From Propionibacteriaceae bacterium (GTDB lineage: Bacteria > Actinomycetota > Actinomycetes > Propionibacteriales > Propionibacteriaceae), in the NCBI GenBank assembly GCA_031268065.1, contig JAIRXX010000375.1, positions 1-8,121 of the forward strand: 8,121 nt of DNA, written 5' to 3'. Each line of letters starts with the position of its first letter. Positions within the stretch are counted from its first letter, which is position 1. A program made the position numbers and the translations under genes. Positions 1 to 6,760 of the stretch are shown here, one piece after another. Below the pieces are notes generated by a model. It ran no database searches. It had not been told where the DNA came from and saw nothing but the letters and a program-made list of their open reading frames with translations.

Positions 1-113
1 AGGGAACTTTGGGCGTGCTGTGTTTCGAGCGCAACCACGACTCCTGCCACCGGCATCAGGTAATAGACGAGCTGAAGACCATCCAGCCCGATCTGCGGGT
101 GATCGTCGCCTGA
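1..113 (+). CDS. DUF488 family protein, C-terminal end only
   Basis: The frame is open from the left edge (first full codon at position 3) to TGA at 111-113, so only the last 36 residues are present. They read GTLGVLCFER, then CHRHQVIDEL a few residues later, and end in LRVIVA. The pattern C-x-E/F-R followed by CHR and a hydrophobic helix is the typical C-terminal signature of DUF488 proteins (compare the LLCaEr...CHRs motif). The family's biochemical function is not established; the conserved Cys/His/Arg cluster suggests a small-molecule or nucleotide-binding site. The gene ends 7 bp before the stop codon of the convergent gene on the other strand. The identification rests on one short motif. 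Confidence 0.6.
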   Translation, partial: GTLGVLCFERNHDSCHRHQVIDELKTIQPDLRVIVA

Positions 114-120
114 CGCCGAG

Positions 121-579
121 TCAAAGCAACGAATCCTGCGCCGGAATGGGCGGATACCACACACCCAAGACAGAGAATGACTCCCGATGCTGGTGCATAT
201 TGCCCACGAAGACATGCGAGTCCTTGTCGGCTGTAAACATGGCGGACCACTTGTCCAACAAATCCGCACGGGCGCCGATGTCGCCCTTCTCGCTGCGCCA
301 CTTACGTCCCGCCTCCCCGGCTTCCCAATCGAGCACCGTAGCCCGGTGTCCAGGACAGGCAGTCGCATCGCAGTGGTATGACAATTTGATCGTGTACGGC
401 ATGGGTTCCAGGACTTTATGCCCCTGATCGTCGAAAAGAGTCGGCGCCGCTGCCACGTCTGCCTTGAATTGCTGCCGATCATCCCACGGCTTGCCCTCGC
501 TCACCTTGACGGAGACCCTGGAAGCTTTCACGAGGCCCAAGGAAGGCGCAGCGGCAGCCATCTCGAAACCAGGCTTCAT
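121..579 (-). CDS. Conserved protein of unknown function, possibly N-terminally shortened
   Basis: This gene encodes 152 residues of unknown function. ATG at 579 is chosen because AAAGGTGG lies 5 bp upstream; an in-frame GTG at 588 overlaps that Shine-Dalgarno sequence, and an in-frame TGA lies just beyond. Visible motifs are SLGLVK (13-18), PYTIKLSYHC (61-70), a C-x4-C-x2-H group (Cys70, Cys75, His78), DWE (84-86) and a distinctive C-terminal stretch VGNMHQH...SFSVLGVWYPP (125-144). From memory, these match a prokaryotic family of roughly 290 residues, in which the SLGLVK segment lies in the middle after an N-terminal half carrying an RPES-like motif. If so, only the C-terminal half is encoded here. 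There is no signal peptide or membrane segment. It is convergent with the DUF488 gene and lies 114 bp downstream of ppx on the same strand. The protein-coding call is good; the truncation is inferred. Confidence 0.75.
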   Translation of the reverse strand: MKPGFEMAAAAPSLGLVKASRVSVKVSEGKPWDDRQQFKADVAAAPTLFDDQGHKVLEPMPYTIKLSYHCDATACPGHRATVLDWEAGEAGRKWRSEKGDIGARADLLDKWSAMFTADKDSHVFVGNMHQHRESFSVLGVWYPPIPAQDSLL

Positions 580-614
580 GGGAACCACCTTTCAACTGAC
601 CAGGCATCTCTATC

Positions 615-634
615 CTGTCACCCGGGTATGACAG
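615..634. promoter_or_regulatory. 20-bp palindrome, candidate operator
   Basis: Six-base arms CTGTCA (615-620) and TGACAG (629-634) are perfectly complementary across an 8-bp centre that includes CCCGGG. The element lies 36-55 bp upstream of the ATG at 579, where an operator or a -35 region would be expected. It is equally well placed to be a hairpin in the ppx read-through transcript. I recognise no specific regulator for it. Confidence 0.35.
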
Positions 635-693
635 TTTTAGATCGAGGCTATCTGGGCGGTTCCGCGCACAATCCCGACGAGGTGCTCGCGCAG

Positions 694-1614
694 TCAGCCT
701 GCTGCAGACGCCATGCCGAGAACGATTCCGTCTAGGATGTCGGATTCGCTCACTGTCAGCGGTAGTCCGACGCGGCGGCTGACCTCGCGGCAAATCAACG
801 CGCCCGCGCAGATCACGTCGGCGCGGCCAGGGACCATCGCGGGCAACGACCGCACCTGCGCCACCGGCAGCTGCGATAGCCGTTGGGCCAGTTCGCCCAA
901 GGTCGGCGATTCGAGCCGGGAGGCGTGGACCTGGGCCGAGTCGTAGACTGGCAGGCGCAGCGAGAGCGCCGCCAGGCAGGTGGCAGTGCCGCCGACCCCC
1001 ACCCAAGACTTGGCCTGGCCGAAGGCGATACCGCTGGCGTCCAGCAATCCGTTTACGAAATCGGTGGCCCGCCCAAGCTGGGCGGGTGTCGGTGGATCGC
1101 TGGTGAGGAAACGTTCCCGCAACCGGACCGATCCGATATCCAACGAGACCGCACCGCTTAGTTGGGCCGAATCACCGAGCGCCAACTCCGTGGAGCCGCC
1201 GCCGACGTCCATCACCAAGACCGGCTCCGGAATGCCTGGCAATCCCGCGAGCGCCCCGCGAAAGGACAATTCGGCCTCCTCGCCGCCCGAGATTATCTCC
1301 GCGTCCACGCCGAAGGATGCCTTGGCGGCGGCGAAGAATTCCGCCGAATTTTTCGCATCGCGGGCAGCGGACGTCGCCACCACCCTGGTGAGCGCCCCGC
1401 CGCAACTCTCGACCTGGGCGGCGAAGTCCGCAAAAGCGGCAAACGTGCGGGCAAGCGCGTCCGGATGGAATTCGCCCGTCTGGTCCACCCCTTGCCCGAG
1501 CCTGGTGATGTGCAGCCTCCGGTCCACTTCGGCCACCCGCCCACCGATCACCCTCGCCAAGAGCAACCGCACCGAATTCGTCCCGCAATCCACTGCCGCA
1601 TAGAGGTCGTTCAT
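694..1614 (-). CDS. ppx: Ppx/GppA-family exopolyphosphatase
   Basis: This gene encodes 306 residues, the usual length of the short actinobacterial Ppx proteins without the extra C-terminal domain of E. coli Ppx. It probably removes terminal phosphate from polyphosphate or hydrolyses (p)ppGpp in the cytoplasm; which one cannot be read from sequence. All sugar-kinase/Hsp70/actin-fold motifs are present in order: phosphate-1 loop DCGTNSVRLL (9-18), SGGEEAELSF (109-118) with the candidate catalytic Glu112/Glu113, DVGGGSTEL (136-144), GVGGTATCLAAL (206-217), VPGRADVICAGALI (261-274) and SDILDGIVLGM (291-301). The ATG at 1614 leaves just 6 bp after a -10-like CAGAAT, with no clear Shine-Dalgarno sequence, so a leaderless transcript is likely. 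In many actinobacteria ppx follows eno, ftsB and a DUF501 gene; here it stands alone, divergent from an esterase. Confidence 0.92.
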   Translation of the reverse strand: MNDLYAAVDCGTNSVRLLLARVIGGRVAEVDRRLHITRLGQGVDQTGEFHPDALARTFAAFADFAAQVESCGGALTRVVATSAARDAKNSAEFFAAAKASFGVDAEIISGGEEAELSFRGALAGLPGIPEPVLVMDVGGGSTELALGDSAQLSGAVSLDIGSVRLRERFLTSDPPTPAQLGRATDFVNGLLDASGIAFGQAKSWVGVGGTATCLAALSLRLPVYDSAQVHASRLESPTLGELAQRLSQLPVAQVRSLPAMVPGRADVICAGALICREVSRRVGLPLTVSESDILDGIVLGMASAAG

Positions 1615-1657
1615 GGCTATATTCTGCCCTTTCCGCCCAGGCGATTACGATGTAACC
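1615..1657. promoter_or_regulatory. 43-bp divergent promoter region, both genes probably leaderless
   Basis: On the plus strand TACGAT (1646-1651) is a good TAnnnT -10 box ending 6 bp before the ATG at 1658. On the minus strand CAGAAT (1626-1621) is a weaker -10-like hexamer ending 6 bp before the ATG at 1614. Neither gene has a convincing Shine-Dalgarno sequence. The minus-strand -10 covers the place where the plus-strand -35 should be (about 1622-1628), so simultaneous use would bring the two polymerases into conflict. Confidence 0.5.
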
Positions 1658-2413
1658 ATGCAGGTGCAACCATTCGCTGAGCCATTCCACGCTGAGACTG
1701 GGAGGATCGGGGTGCTGTTTTGCCACGGCTTCACCAGTTCGCCACTGTCCCTGCGCGAGTGGGCGCAGACCACCGCCGCCGCGGGCTATCGGGTCAGCCT
1801 GCCCCGGCTGCCCGGACACGGCACGAGTTGGCAAGAATTGAACAGCACCGGCTGGCAGGATTGGTACGCCTGCGTGGAGCGGGAATTCCTCGAACTCACC
1901 GGTTACTGCGAACAGGTTTTCGTCGCCGGGCTGTCGCTGGGCGGCGCGCTGTCCCTGCGCCTCGCCGAGCAATACACCGCGCAGGTCAAGGGCCTGATCT
2001 TGGTCAATCCGGCGATCCAGGCTTATCCGACATCGGTGCTGGCCCCGTTCCTGGGCAAGTTCATCACCTCAGTGAAGGCGATCGGCTCGGACATCGCCAT
2101 GCCTGGCGTGGATGAGCACGCCTACGAGCGCACTCCGCTGCAAGCTGTGGCGTCGATGATGAAGCTGTGGAACCATGTGCGGGCCTGCCTCGACCTGGTA
2201 ACCTGCCCGTTGCTGCTCTTCCGCTCAGCCACAGACCATGTGGTGCCCGCCGCCAGCGAGCGCACGATCCTGACCCACGTCTCCAGCGCCTGCATCACCG
2301 AACGGCTGCTCGAACGCTCCTACCACGTCGCCACAATGGACTACGACAAACAAGCCATCTTCTCCGAGACCCTGGCCTTCCTGGAGACCCACTCCGCACC
2401 TGCCCAGAGCTAG
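1658..2413 (+). CDS. Alpha/beta hydrolase, Est30-like carboxylesterase / monoacylglycerol lipase
   Basis: This gene encodes 251 residues, close to the length of Est30-type carboxylesterases and bacterial monoacylglycerol lipases (about 250). It should hydrolyse short-to-medium acyl esters in the cytoplasm, as there is no signal peptide. The oxyanion-hole motif CHGFTSSP is at 22-29, the GHG loop at 53-55, the nucleophile elbow GLSLGG at 91-96 (Ser93), the acid Asp193 in SATDHVVP, and the base His223 in SYHVATMDYD. The complete triad and the cap segment at about 120-175 match the family. ATG at 1658 is preferred over an in-frame ATG at 1613, because the latter overlaps the start of ppx and would place the -10 box TACGAT inside the gene. 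It ends opposite the lipoprotein gene, 176 bp away. Confidence 0.88.
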   Translation: MQVQPFAEPFHAETGRIGVLFCHGFTSSPLSLREWAQTTAAAGYRVSLPRLPGHGTSWQELNSTGWQDWYACVEREFLELTGYCEQVFVAGLSLGGALSLRLAEQYTAQVKGLILVNPAIQAYPTSVLAPFLGKFITSVKAIGSDIAMPGVDEHAYERTPLQAVASMMKLWNHVRACLDLVTCPLLLFRSATDHVVPAASERTILTHVSSACITERLLERSYHVATMDYDKQAIFSETLAFLETHSAPAQS

Positions 2414-2589
2414 CTTCCCGCCGTTCGCGGCCAGCCCAACGGCTCAAACCCGCCCTCTGCGCCAAGCGCCGAGCGCCAACTGGGAATCGGCGGGGTTGCC
2501 CCCAACACACAGCCATCGGGCAAAGCCCCCGTCCCCTTGGCTGCTTTCGGATAGTTTGGAGCCGAAGCCCGCTTCGCCGGAGACCGGGG
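2414..2589. terminator. Convergent intergenic region with weak GC hairpins
   Basis: The two flanking genes converge here. Short inverted repeats are CGCCGA (2467-2472) with TCGGCG (2487-2492), and CGAAG (2563-2567) with CTTCG (2572-2576). Neither is followed by a T tract in either direction, so termination here would be Rho-dependent or rely on GC-rich stems. No small gene with a ribosome binding site is visible. Confidence 0.25.
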
Positions 2590-3705
2590 CTACTTGGCCA
2601 GCTTCTTCAACTCCGCCAAGTACCACGCGGTGAGTTCGGACAGCTGCTCTGCATCCAGCGCGTCTTTGTCGCGGGAGAGTTTGCCGATCATCACCAGCGC
2701 TTCTTCTTCGCCCAATTCGTCAACGGCCACTTGGACGGCGAGCTGGGACAGCGCGTAGGCGGCTGCCACATCGTCTTTGTCCCCGGCGAAAGACGCATCA
2801 GTGGGCAGGCTTTCCGGCATGCCGTGCCGGGCGATGAACGTCTCCGCTATGGATCGGTTGGAAGTGGCGACGGACTTGTACGCAGTGGTGGTCACCCATT
2901 CGGCCAGGCCCTCGGAGGCCCAAAGCGCCCCGGTGTCCAGGCAGGGGGACGAGGTGGAGGCGTGGACTGCCTCGTGCAGCATCAGGGCTTCGCCAACCTG
3001 GTCCGGCACATCCAACGAGGCCGGGTTGACGACGATCCGGACCGCACCCTCCTCACATTCGGTGGCCGCTGACGAAATCGCCGGGTCCATATTCACCAAA
3101 CGCTGATATTCCCTGGTGTCGCGGGGCAACTCCACGACTAATTTCTGGTTCCAGGCTGCGTTCAAATCGCCCATCTTGACCTTCTTGATGGCGACCACCG
3201 CCGCCGCCATCCGCGCCACCCAAATCTTCGCCTGGGCGTCGCTCACCCGTTCGGAGGCGATCAGCGTGCCCACCTTGGTGTTGCTCACCGTTATCCGCCC
3301 GTAAATCCAGATCGGCGGATTCTCCGCGTCGAGCAAATCCATGATCAAAGTGCGCCCGCCCACGTTGACGAGCTTGGGGGCGATGGTGTGGGCTGAGGGA
3401 TGCTCCGATCCGTCCACCGACCAAGTGACTTTGAGCTTGTCGCCGCCAGGTTGGACCGAGACTGCGACGTCGTTCAACTCAGTGAGGTTGTCAAACAACT
3501 GTCTGGCCAACCGCTGCCCCGAACTGGAACGGGCGAAATTCTCCTCGAAACCAGCCGAATCGCGGGCGCGCAAGCTTTGGGTCAACGCCGCCGCCAGCGC
3601 ATCCGGGTCGCAAGCCAGCGGATCAGGCTCTTCGGACGCAGTACACGCCCCGAAGAGAATCAGGGAAAGGAGCCCAGCAAGGAGCCGCAGCGCTTTGGGC
3701 TGCAT
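2590..3705 (-). CDS. Lipoprotein with HExxH zinc-metallopeptidase motif
   Basis: This gene encodes 371 residues. The N-terminus is a lipoprotein signal: basic MQPKALR, a hydrophobic core, then lipobox LFGAC with lipid-modified Cys21, so the mature protein should sit on the outer face of the membrane. Residues about 35-200 show no catalytic signature; they resemble one or two NTF2-like alpha+beta domains, which is an inference from secondary-structure pattern. The C-terminal part has LMLHEAVHA (241-249) with HExxH at 244-248 and, after a 16-residue gap, EGLAEW (265-270). That spacing fits gluzincin or peptidase-MA-like zinc proteases, with Glu265 as third ligand. It starts 7 bp after the NlpC/P60 stop, without a strong Shine-Dalgarno sequence, so translational coupling is likely. 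A cell-wall job is inferred from the operon; the substrate is unknown. Confidence 0.75.
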   Translation of the reverse strand: MQPKALRLLAGLLSLILFGACTASEEPDPLACDPDALAAALTQSLRARDSAGFEENFARSSSGQRLARQLFDNLTELNDVAVSVQPGGDKLKVTWSVDGSEHPSAHTIAPKLVNVGGRTLIMDLLDAENPPIWIYGRITVSNTKVGTLIASERVSDAQAKIWVARMAAAVVAIKKVKMGDLNAAWNQKLVVELPRDTREYQRLVNMDPAISSAATECEEGAVRIVVNPASLDVPDQVGEALMLHEAVHASTSSPCLDTGALWASEGLAEWVTTTAYKSVATSNRSIAETFIARHGMPESLPTDASFAGDKDDVAAAYALSQLAVQVAVDELGEEEALVMIGKLSRDKDALDAEQLSELTAWYLAELKKLAK

Positions 3706-3712
3706 AGCGCAA

Positions 3713-4729
3713 TCAGCCGATTACCCGCCGCGCGCCGGCGTAGGGAGCTGGGTAGCTATTCAAGGTCTGGATGACCAAATCGGAACGGGTGTTGCGGGCA
3801 TGGACGATCTTGCCACCGCCGATGTACATGCCGACGTGGTGGACCGGGTGGTACCAGAAGATCAAATCGCCCGGCTTGAGTTCGCTGCGGGAGACCGCGC
3901 GTCCCACCCGCGACTGGGCCTTGGAAGAGTGCGGCAGCCGGATTCCGACGCTGCGGTACGCGGCCAGCATCAACCCGGAGCAGTCAAAGCCATTCGGCCC
4001 GGAGGCGCCCCAGACATACTGCCCGCGCTTCACCTTGGAGACCGCGTATTTGATCGCGCCCAGCACCCGCGAGTTAATCTCGTCGTCGGAGAGGCTGCTC
4101 AGATCGAAATCGGCGGAGCCGCCGTCAGCCTGGTCCAGATCGAGCAGGGCTTGGAGGCTCAGCTCGTCCACCAGTTCTTTGGCCTCGGTCAGCTTGACCT
4201 TGATTTCCGCCTCCAAGGCGGCGAGCCGCTTCTCGTCGGCGTCCAGCGCCTCAACCTCGGAATTGAGCGAGCGCCGCATGTCGGACAGCGCGGCCTGCTG
4301 GAGCTGGTGTTCCTGCAGAGTGTTGTTCAGATTTTGATCGACCTTGTTCGCGGTGGAAATCTGGCCGAGCAACGCCTCCGGGTCGGCGTCGGAGAAGATT
4401 CGCACGCTGGGATCGATGCCCCGCCCCTGGAATTGGATCAGCGCTATCGAACGGGCGTCAGCGCTGAGCCGGTCAACAGCCGCTTGCTGCTCAGCGATGT
4501 CTTTGCGCAACTGGCTGACCCGCCGCTTGCCCTCTTCCAGCTTGATCTTGGCCTCGTCGTAGTCCTCGTCGATCTGGCTGGCCTCAGTCTCCAGCTTCGT
4601 GACCTTCTCCTTCGCCGCATCAAGCTCAGTCGGATCAGCGGTCGCGGTGGGCACCGAGAAGCCCGCGAACACCAAGGTGGCAGCGGTCAGCAAGGTGACA
4701 AAAAACCGTACCAACGAACTGCGCCGCAT
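3713..4729 (-). CDS. Secreted NlpC/P60 peptidoglycan endopeptidase, RipC-like
   Basis: This gene encodes 338 residues. A Sec signal peptide (about 1-31, basic MRRSSLVR, hydrophobic core, probable cleavage at ATA-DP) is followed by a long charged coiled coil of the RipC/CwlO/PcsB type, in two stretches at about 34-95 and 135-195 around a RIFSDADPEALL hinge. The NlpC/P60 domain spans about 222-338, with GFDCSG (Cys250), HHVGMYIG (His298) and KIVHAR (His310) as the catalytic triad. The family cleaves stem peptides (typically D-Glu to m-DAP), and in relatives the coiled coil is the surface controlled by FtsEX. ATG at 4729 has AGGAG 9 bp upstream (4743-4739). It leads an operon with the metallopeptidase lipoprotein and is divergent from the exonuclease gene, an arrangement I recall for M. 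tuberculosis ripC (Rv2190c). Confidence 0.92.
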   Translation of the reverse strand: MRRSSLVRFFVTLLTAATLVFAGFSVPTATADPTELDAAKEKVTKLETEASQIDEDYDEAKIKLEEGKRRVSQLRKDIAEQQAAVDRLSADARSIALIQFQGRGIDPSVRIFSDADPEALLGQISTANKVDQNLNNTLQEHQLQQAALSDMRRSLNSEVEALDADEKRLAALEAEIKVKLTEAKELVDELSLQALLDLDQADGGSADFDLSSLSDDEINSRVLGAIKYAVSKVKRGQYVWGASGPNGFDCSGLMLAAYRSVGIRLPHSSKAQSRVGRAVSRSELKPGDLIFWYHPVHHVGMYIGGGKIVHARNTRSDLVIQTLNSYPAPYAGARRVIG

Positions 4730-4789
4730 AAATTACTGCTCCTGTGTCTGCCACCCGAAGAGGGGAAATGCTGAAGTAAACCTGAGAAA

Positions 4790-4818
4790 ACTCTAAGGGA
4801 AGCTGGCTGTGAAAGCAA
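4790..4818 (-). promoter_or_regulatory. Sigma-70-type promoter of the NlpC/P60 operon
   Basis: On the minus strand a -35 TTGCTT (4818-4813) is separated by exactly 17 bp from a -10 TAGAGT (4795-4790), a good TAnnnT match. Transcription would begin near 4783, giving a leader of about 50 nt with the AGGAG ribosome binding site near its end. Confidence 0.55.
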
Positions 4819-4845
4819 CCCACAGTTCAATCTCAGCTAGCCAGC
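4802..4845. repeat. Nested inverted repeats around the NlpC/P60 promoter
   Basis: An outer pair GCTGGCT (4802-4808) and AGCCAGC (4839-4845) encloses an inner pair CTGTG (4807-4811) and CACAG (4821-4825). The inner loop contains the -35 hexamer (4813-4818). The pairs share two bases at 4807-4808, so they cannot both form fully. A regulator binding either palindrome would block the promoter, but I cannot name one. Confidence 0.35.
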
Positions 4846-4929
4846 CCTGCTCCAACCGCGCCATCGAGCTGGGCTGGCGACCGCTCTTCGGCACTTGGCG
4901 ACTGCGGCGTTATTGTCCGCGCCTCGGGC

Positions 4930-4942
4930 TAACCTAAGTTCT
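4930..4942 (+). promoter_or_regulatory. -10 box placing a leaderless start at GTG 4943
   Basis: TAACCT (4930-4935) matches TAnnnT and is followed by 7 bp and then GTG at 4943. That spacing puts the transcription start on the first base of the codon. The -35 region is weak. There is no Shine-Dalgarno sequence, which supports a leaderless message. Confidence 0.45.
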
Positions 4943-6751
4943 GTGATCCGGCAAAATCTGGGAAAAACTGCTCGGCGCGCTGCGGAGCCGCCGTTGCAGC
5001 CCTCCTTCTCAGACTTGGGCGAGCCTTTGGCGGCGGTCACTTTCTGCGTGGTCGACCTGGAGACCACTGGCACGGGCGCGGGGGCGTCCATCACCGAAAT
5101 CGGGGCGGTCAAAGTTCGCGGCGGCGAGGTGGTCGGAGAATTTCAGACCCTGGTCAATCCCGGCAGCCACATCCCGGCGTCGATCACAGTGCTCACCGGG
5201 ATCTCTGATTCGATGATCGCCGACGCTCCCCGCCTGGAGAACGTCTTGCCGAGCTTCTTGGCCTTCAGCGAAGGTTGCGTGCTCGTCGCCCACAATGCCA
5301 GCTTTGACGTCGGATTCCTCAAACGCGCCTGCGCCCAGCTCGGCTATGAGTGGCCCAAGCCCGTCGTCATCGACACCGTGGCGCTAGCCCGGCAAGCTCT
5401 GCTGCGCGACGAAGTACCCAATCTGCGGCTGGCGACGCTGGCGAGCCACTTCCACGCCCAGGAGACCCCAAACCACCGCGCGTTGGCCGACGCCCGCGCG
5501 ACGATGGACGTGCTGCACGGGCTTTTGGAGCGGGCGGGCGGCTTCGGAGTGGACACCCTTGAAGACCTGCGGGAATTCAGCCACGGCCCCCAGCAGCGCC
5601 GGGCCAAGCGCTGGCTGGCCGATGGCCTGCCGCAGGCGCCTGGCGTCTACCGTTTCGTGGCCGATCTGCCTGACCGCTCGGGCGCGATACAGCGCCAGGT
5701 GCTTTACGTCGGCAAGAGCCGCAACATCCGCAACCGGGTCCGCAGCTATTTCACCGCCGCCGAGAAGCGTTCGCGCATACACGAACTGCTGCGCATCGCC
5801 ACCGGGGTGGAGGCGACGGTGTGCCGCACCGAATTGGAGGCGGAGATTCTGGAATTGCGGTTGATCGCCGCTCACGAGCCGCGCTACAACCGCCGTTCCA
5901 AATTTCCGCAGCGCCAGTGGTGGGTCAAGCTCACCAACGAGCCGTTCCCGCGCCTGGGGTTGGTGCGCAAAACCAAACCCGGAGATGTCTGCCTGGGTCC
6001 GTTCCACAATAGTTCCCAGGCCGAAGACACCATGCGGGTGCTCTGCGACGCCTTCCAACTGCGCCCCTGCAAGGCGAGGCTCAGCCCCAACAAGCCCACC
6101 CCCGCCTGCGCCCTGGCCGAATTGGGGCGCTGCCTGGCCCCATGCCAGCTCCAGCTCGACACCGACGGCTATGCCCAGGCGGTGGCGGCGGTGCGCCAGG
6201 CGTTGACCAGCGACATCCGTCCGGCGCTGCGTGCCGCCCAGCCGGGCATCAGCGCGCTCACCGCCCAAGAGCGCTTCGAGGAGGCGGCGGAGGTGGTCAA
6301 ACGGCTCGACGCTTTTGCCCGCTCAGTGCTGCGCCACCACCGGCTGTCCAGCCTGGTCGGCTGCGCGGAAATAGTCGCCGCTTACCGCAACGGCAGCGGT
6401 TGGGAGGTGCATGTGATCCGCCAGGGCAGATTGGCCGGGGCTGCTACGGCCCGACCCGGCGAGTCGCCAATCGCGGCGGCCACAGCCGCCCAAGCCAGCG
6501 CCGACACCACCCTGGCGGGCAATCCGGCGCTGACGGAGGAGACCCAGCTCATAGCGAATTGGCTGGAACGCCCCGGCGTGCGGCTGATCGCCATCGACGG
6601 CGACTGGTCGTGGCCGCTGCGCGTGGGCGTCGATTCACTCAGCCGCGCGGTGTGGGGCGACGATCCGCCAGCCTTCGAGCCACCGGGTCCAGCCGAATCG
6701 GTGCCCCGAGATGGCTTGTTCCCCGGAGCTTTGAACCCCAATGAACGCTAG
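4943..6751 (+). CDS. DEDDh exonuclease fused to GIY-YIG / UvrC-N-like module
   Basis: This gene encodes 602 residues from GTG 4943. A TTG at 4895 would add 16 residues but has no upstream signal and would place the -10 box inside the gene. Residues about 31-200 are a PolC-epsilon-type 3'-5' exonuclease: ExoI VVDLETTG (Asp38, Glu40), ExoII NASFD (Asp122), ExoIII NHRALAD (His178, Asp183). A GIY-YIG nuclease fold follows: PGVYRF (233-238), LYVGKS (254-259), RVRSYF (265-270), TELEAEILEL (296-305) and PRYN (313-316). Then comes a UvrC-style Cys set (376, 389, 397, 401) and a UVR-like helix ERFEEAAEVVKRLDAF (443-458). The UvrC RNase-H-like nuclease and helix-hairpin-helix end are absent. All catalytic residues seem intact. 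It resembles the actinobacterial Rv2191 family, probably acting in DNA repair; the precise role is not known. Confidence 0.9.
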   Translation: MIRQNLGKTARRAAEPPLQPSFSDLGEPLAAVTFCVVDLETTGTGAGASITEIGAVKVRGGEVVGEFQTLVNPGSHIPASITVLTGISDSMIADAPRLENVLPSFLAFSEGCVLVAHNASFDVGFLKRACAQLGYEWPKPVVIDTVALARQALLRDEVPNLRLATLASHFHAQETPNHRALADARATMDVLHGLLERAGGFGVDTLEDLREFSHGPQQRRAKRWLADGLPQAPGVYRFVADLPDRSGAIQRQVLYVGKSRNIRNRVRSYFTAAEKRSRIHELLRIATGVEATVCRTELEAEILELRLIAAHEPRYNRRSKFPQRQWWVKLTNEPFPRLGLVRKTKPGDVCLGPFHNSSQAEDTMRVLCDAFQLRPCKARLSPNKPTPACALAELGRCLAPCQLQLDTDGYAQAVAAVRQALTSDIRPALRAAQPGISALTAQERFEEAAEVVKRLDAFARSVLRHHRLSSLVGCAEIVAAYRNGSGWEVHVIRQGRLAGAATARPGESPIAAATAAQASADTTLAGNPALTEETQLIANWLERPGVRLIAIDGDWSWPLRVGVDSLSRAVWGDDPPAFEPPGPAESVPRDGLFPGALNPNER

Positions 6752-6760
6752 GATGCTCCC

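Noticed and set aside
980..1603. A 207-codon plus-strand frame opposite ppx
   Set aside because: The Ser/Pro/Ala-rich translation is typical of an antisense shadow; all Ppx motifs lie on the minus strand.
2167..3072. A 301-codon plus-strand frame overlapping the hydrolase end and the lipoprotein gene
   Set aside because: It crosses two well-supported genes on opposite strands and its Arg/Pro/Gly-rich composition indicates a non-coding frame.
3341..4774. A 477-codon open frame on the plus strand opposite the NlpC/P60 and lipoprotein genes
   Set aside because: Its translation is low-complexity and matches no fold I know, while the opposite strand has two proteins with complete signal sequences and catalytic motifs. 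It is a product of GC-rich codon bias.
4808..4824. A CRP/GlxR-type operator in the NlpC/P60 promoter
   Set aside because: The half sites TGTG and CACA are present, but the spacing gives a 17-bp rather than a 16-bp site and the right half does not match TCACA.
4730..4942. A c-di-AMP (ydaO-type) riboswitch upstream of the NlpC/P60 gene
   Set aside because: Such riboswitches often precede actinobacterial wall-hydrolase genes, but the leader here is only about 50 nt and lacks the conserved core.
5384..6268. A 294-codon open frame on the minus strand inside the exonuclease gene
   Set aside because: It is antisense to a region with intact exonuclease and GIY-YIG motifs, and its translation has no recognisable domain.
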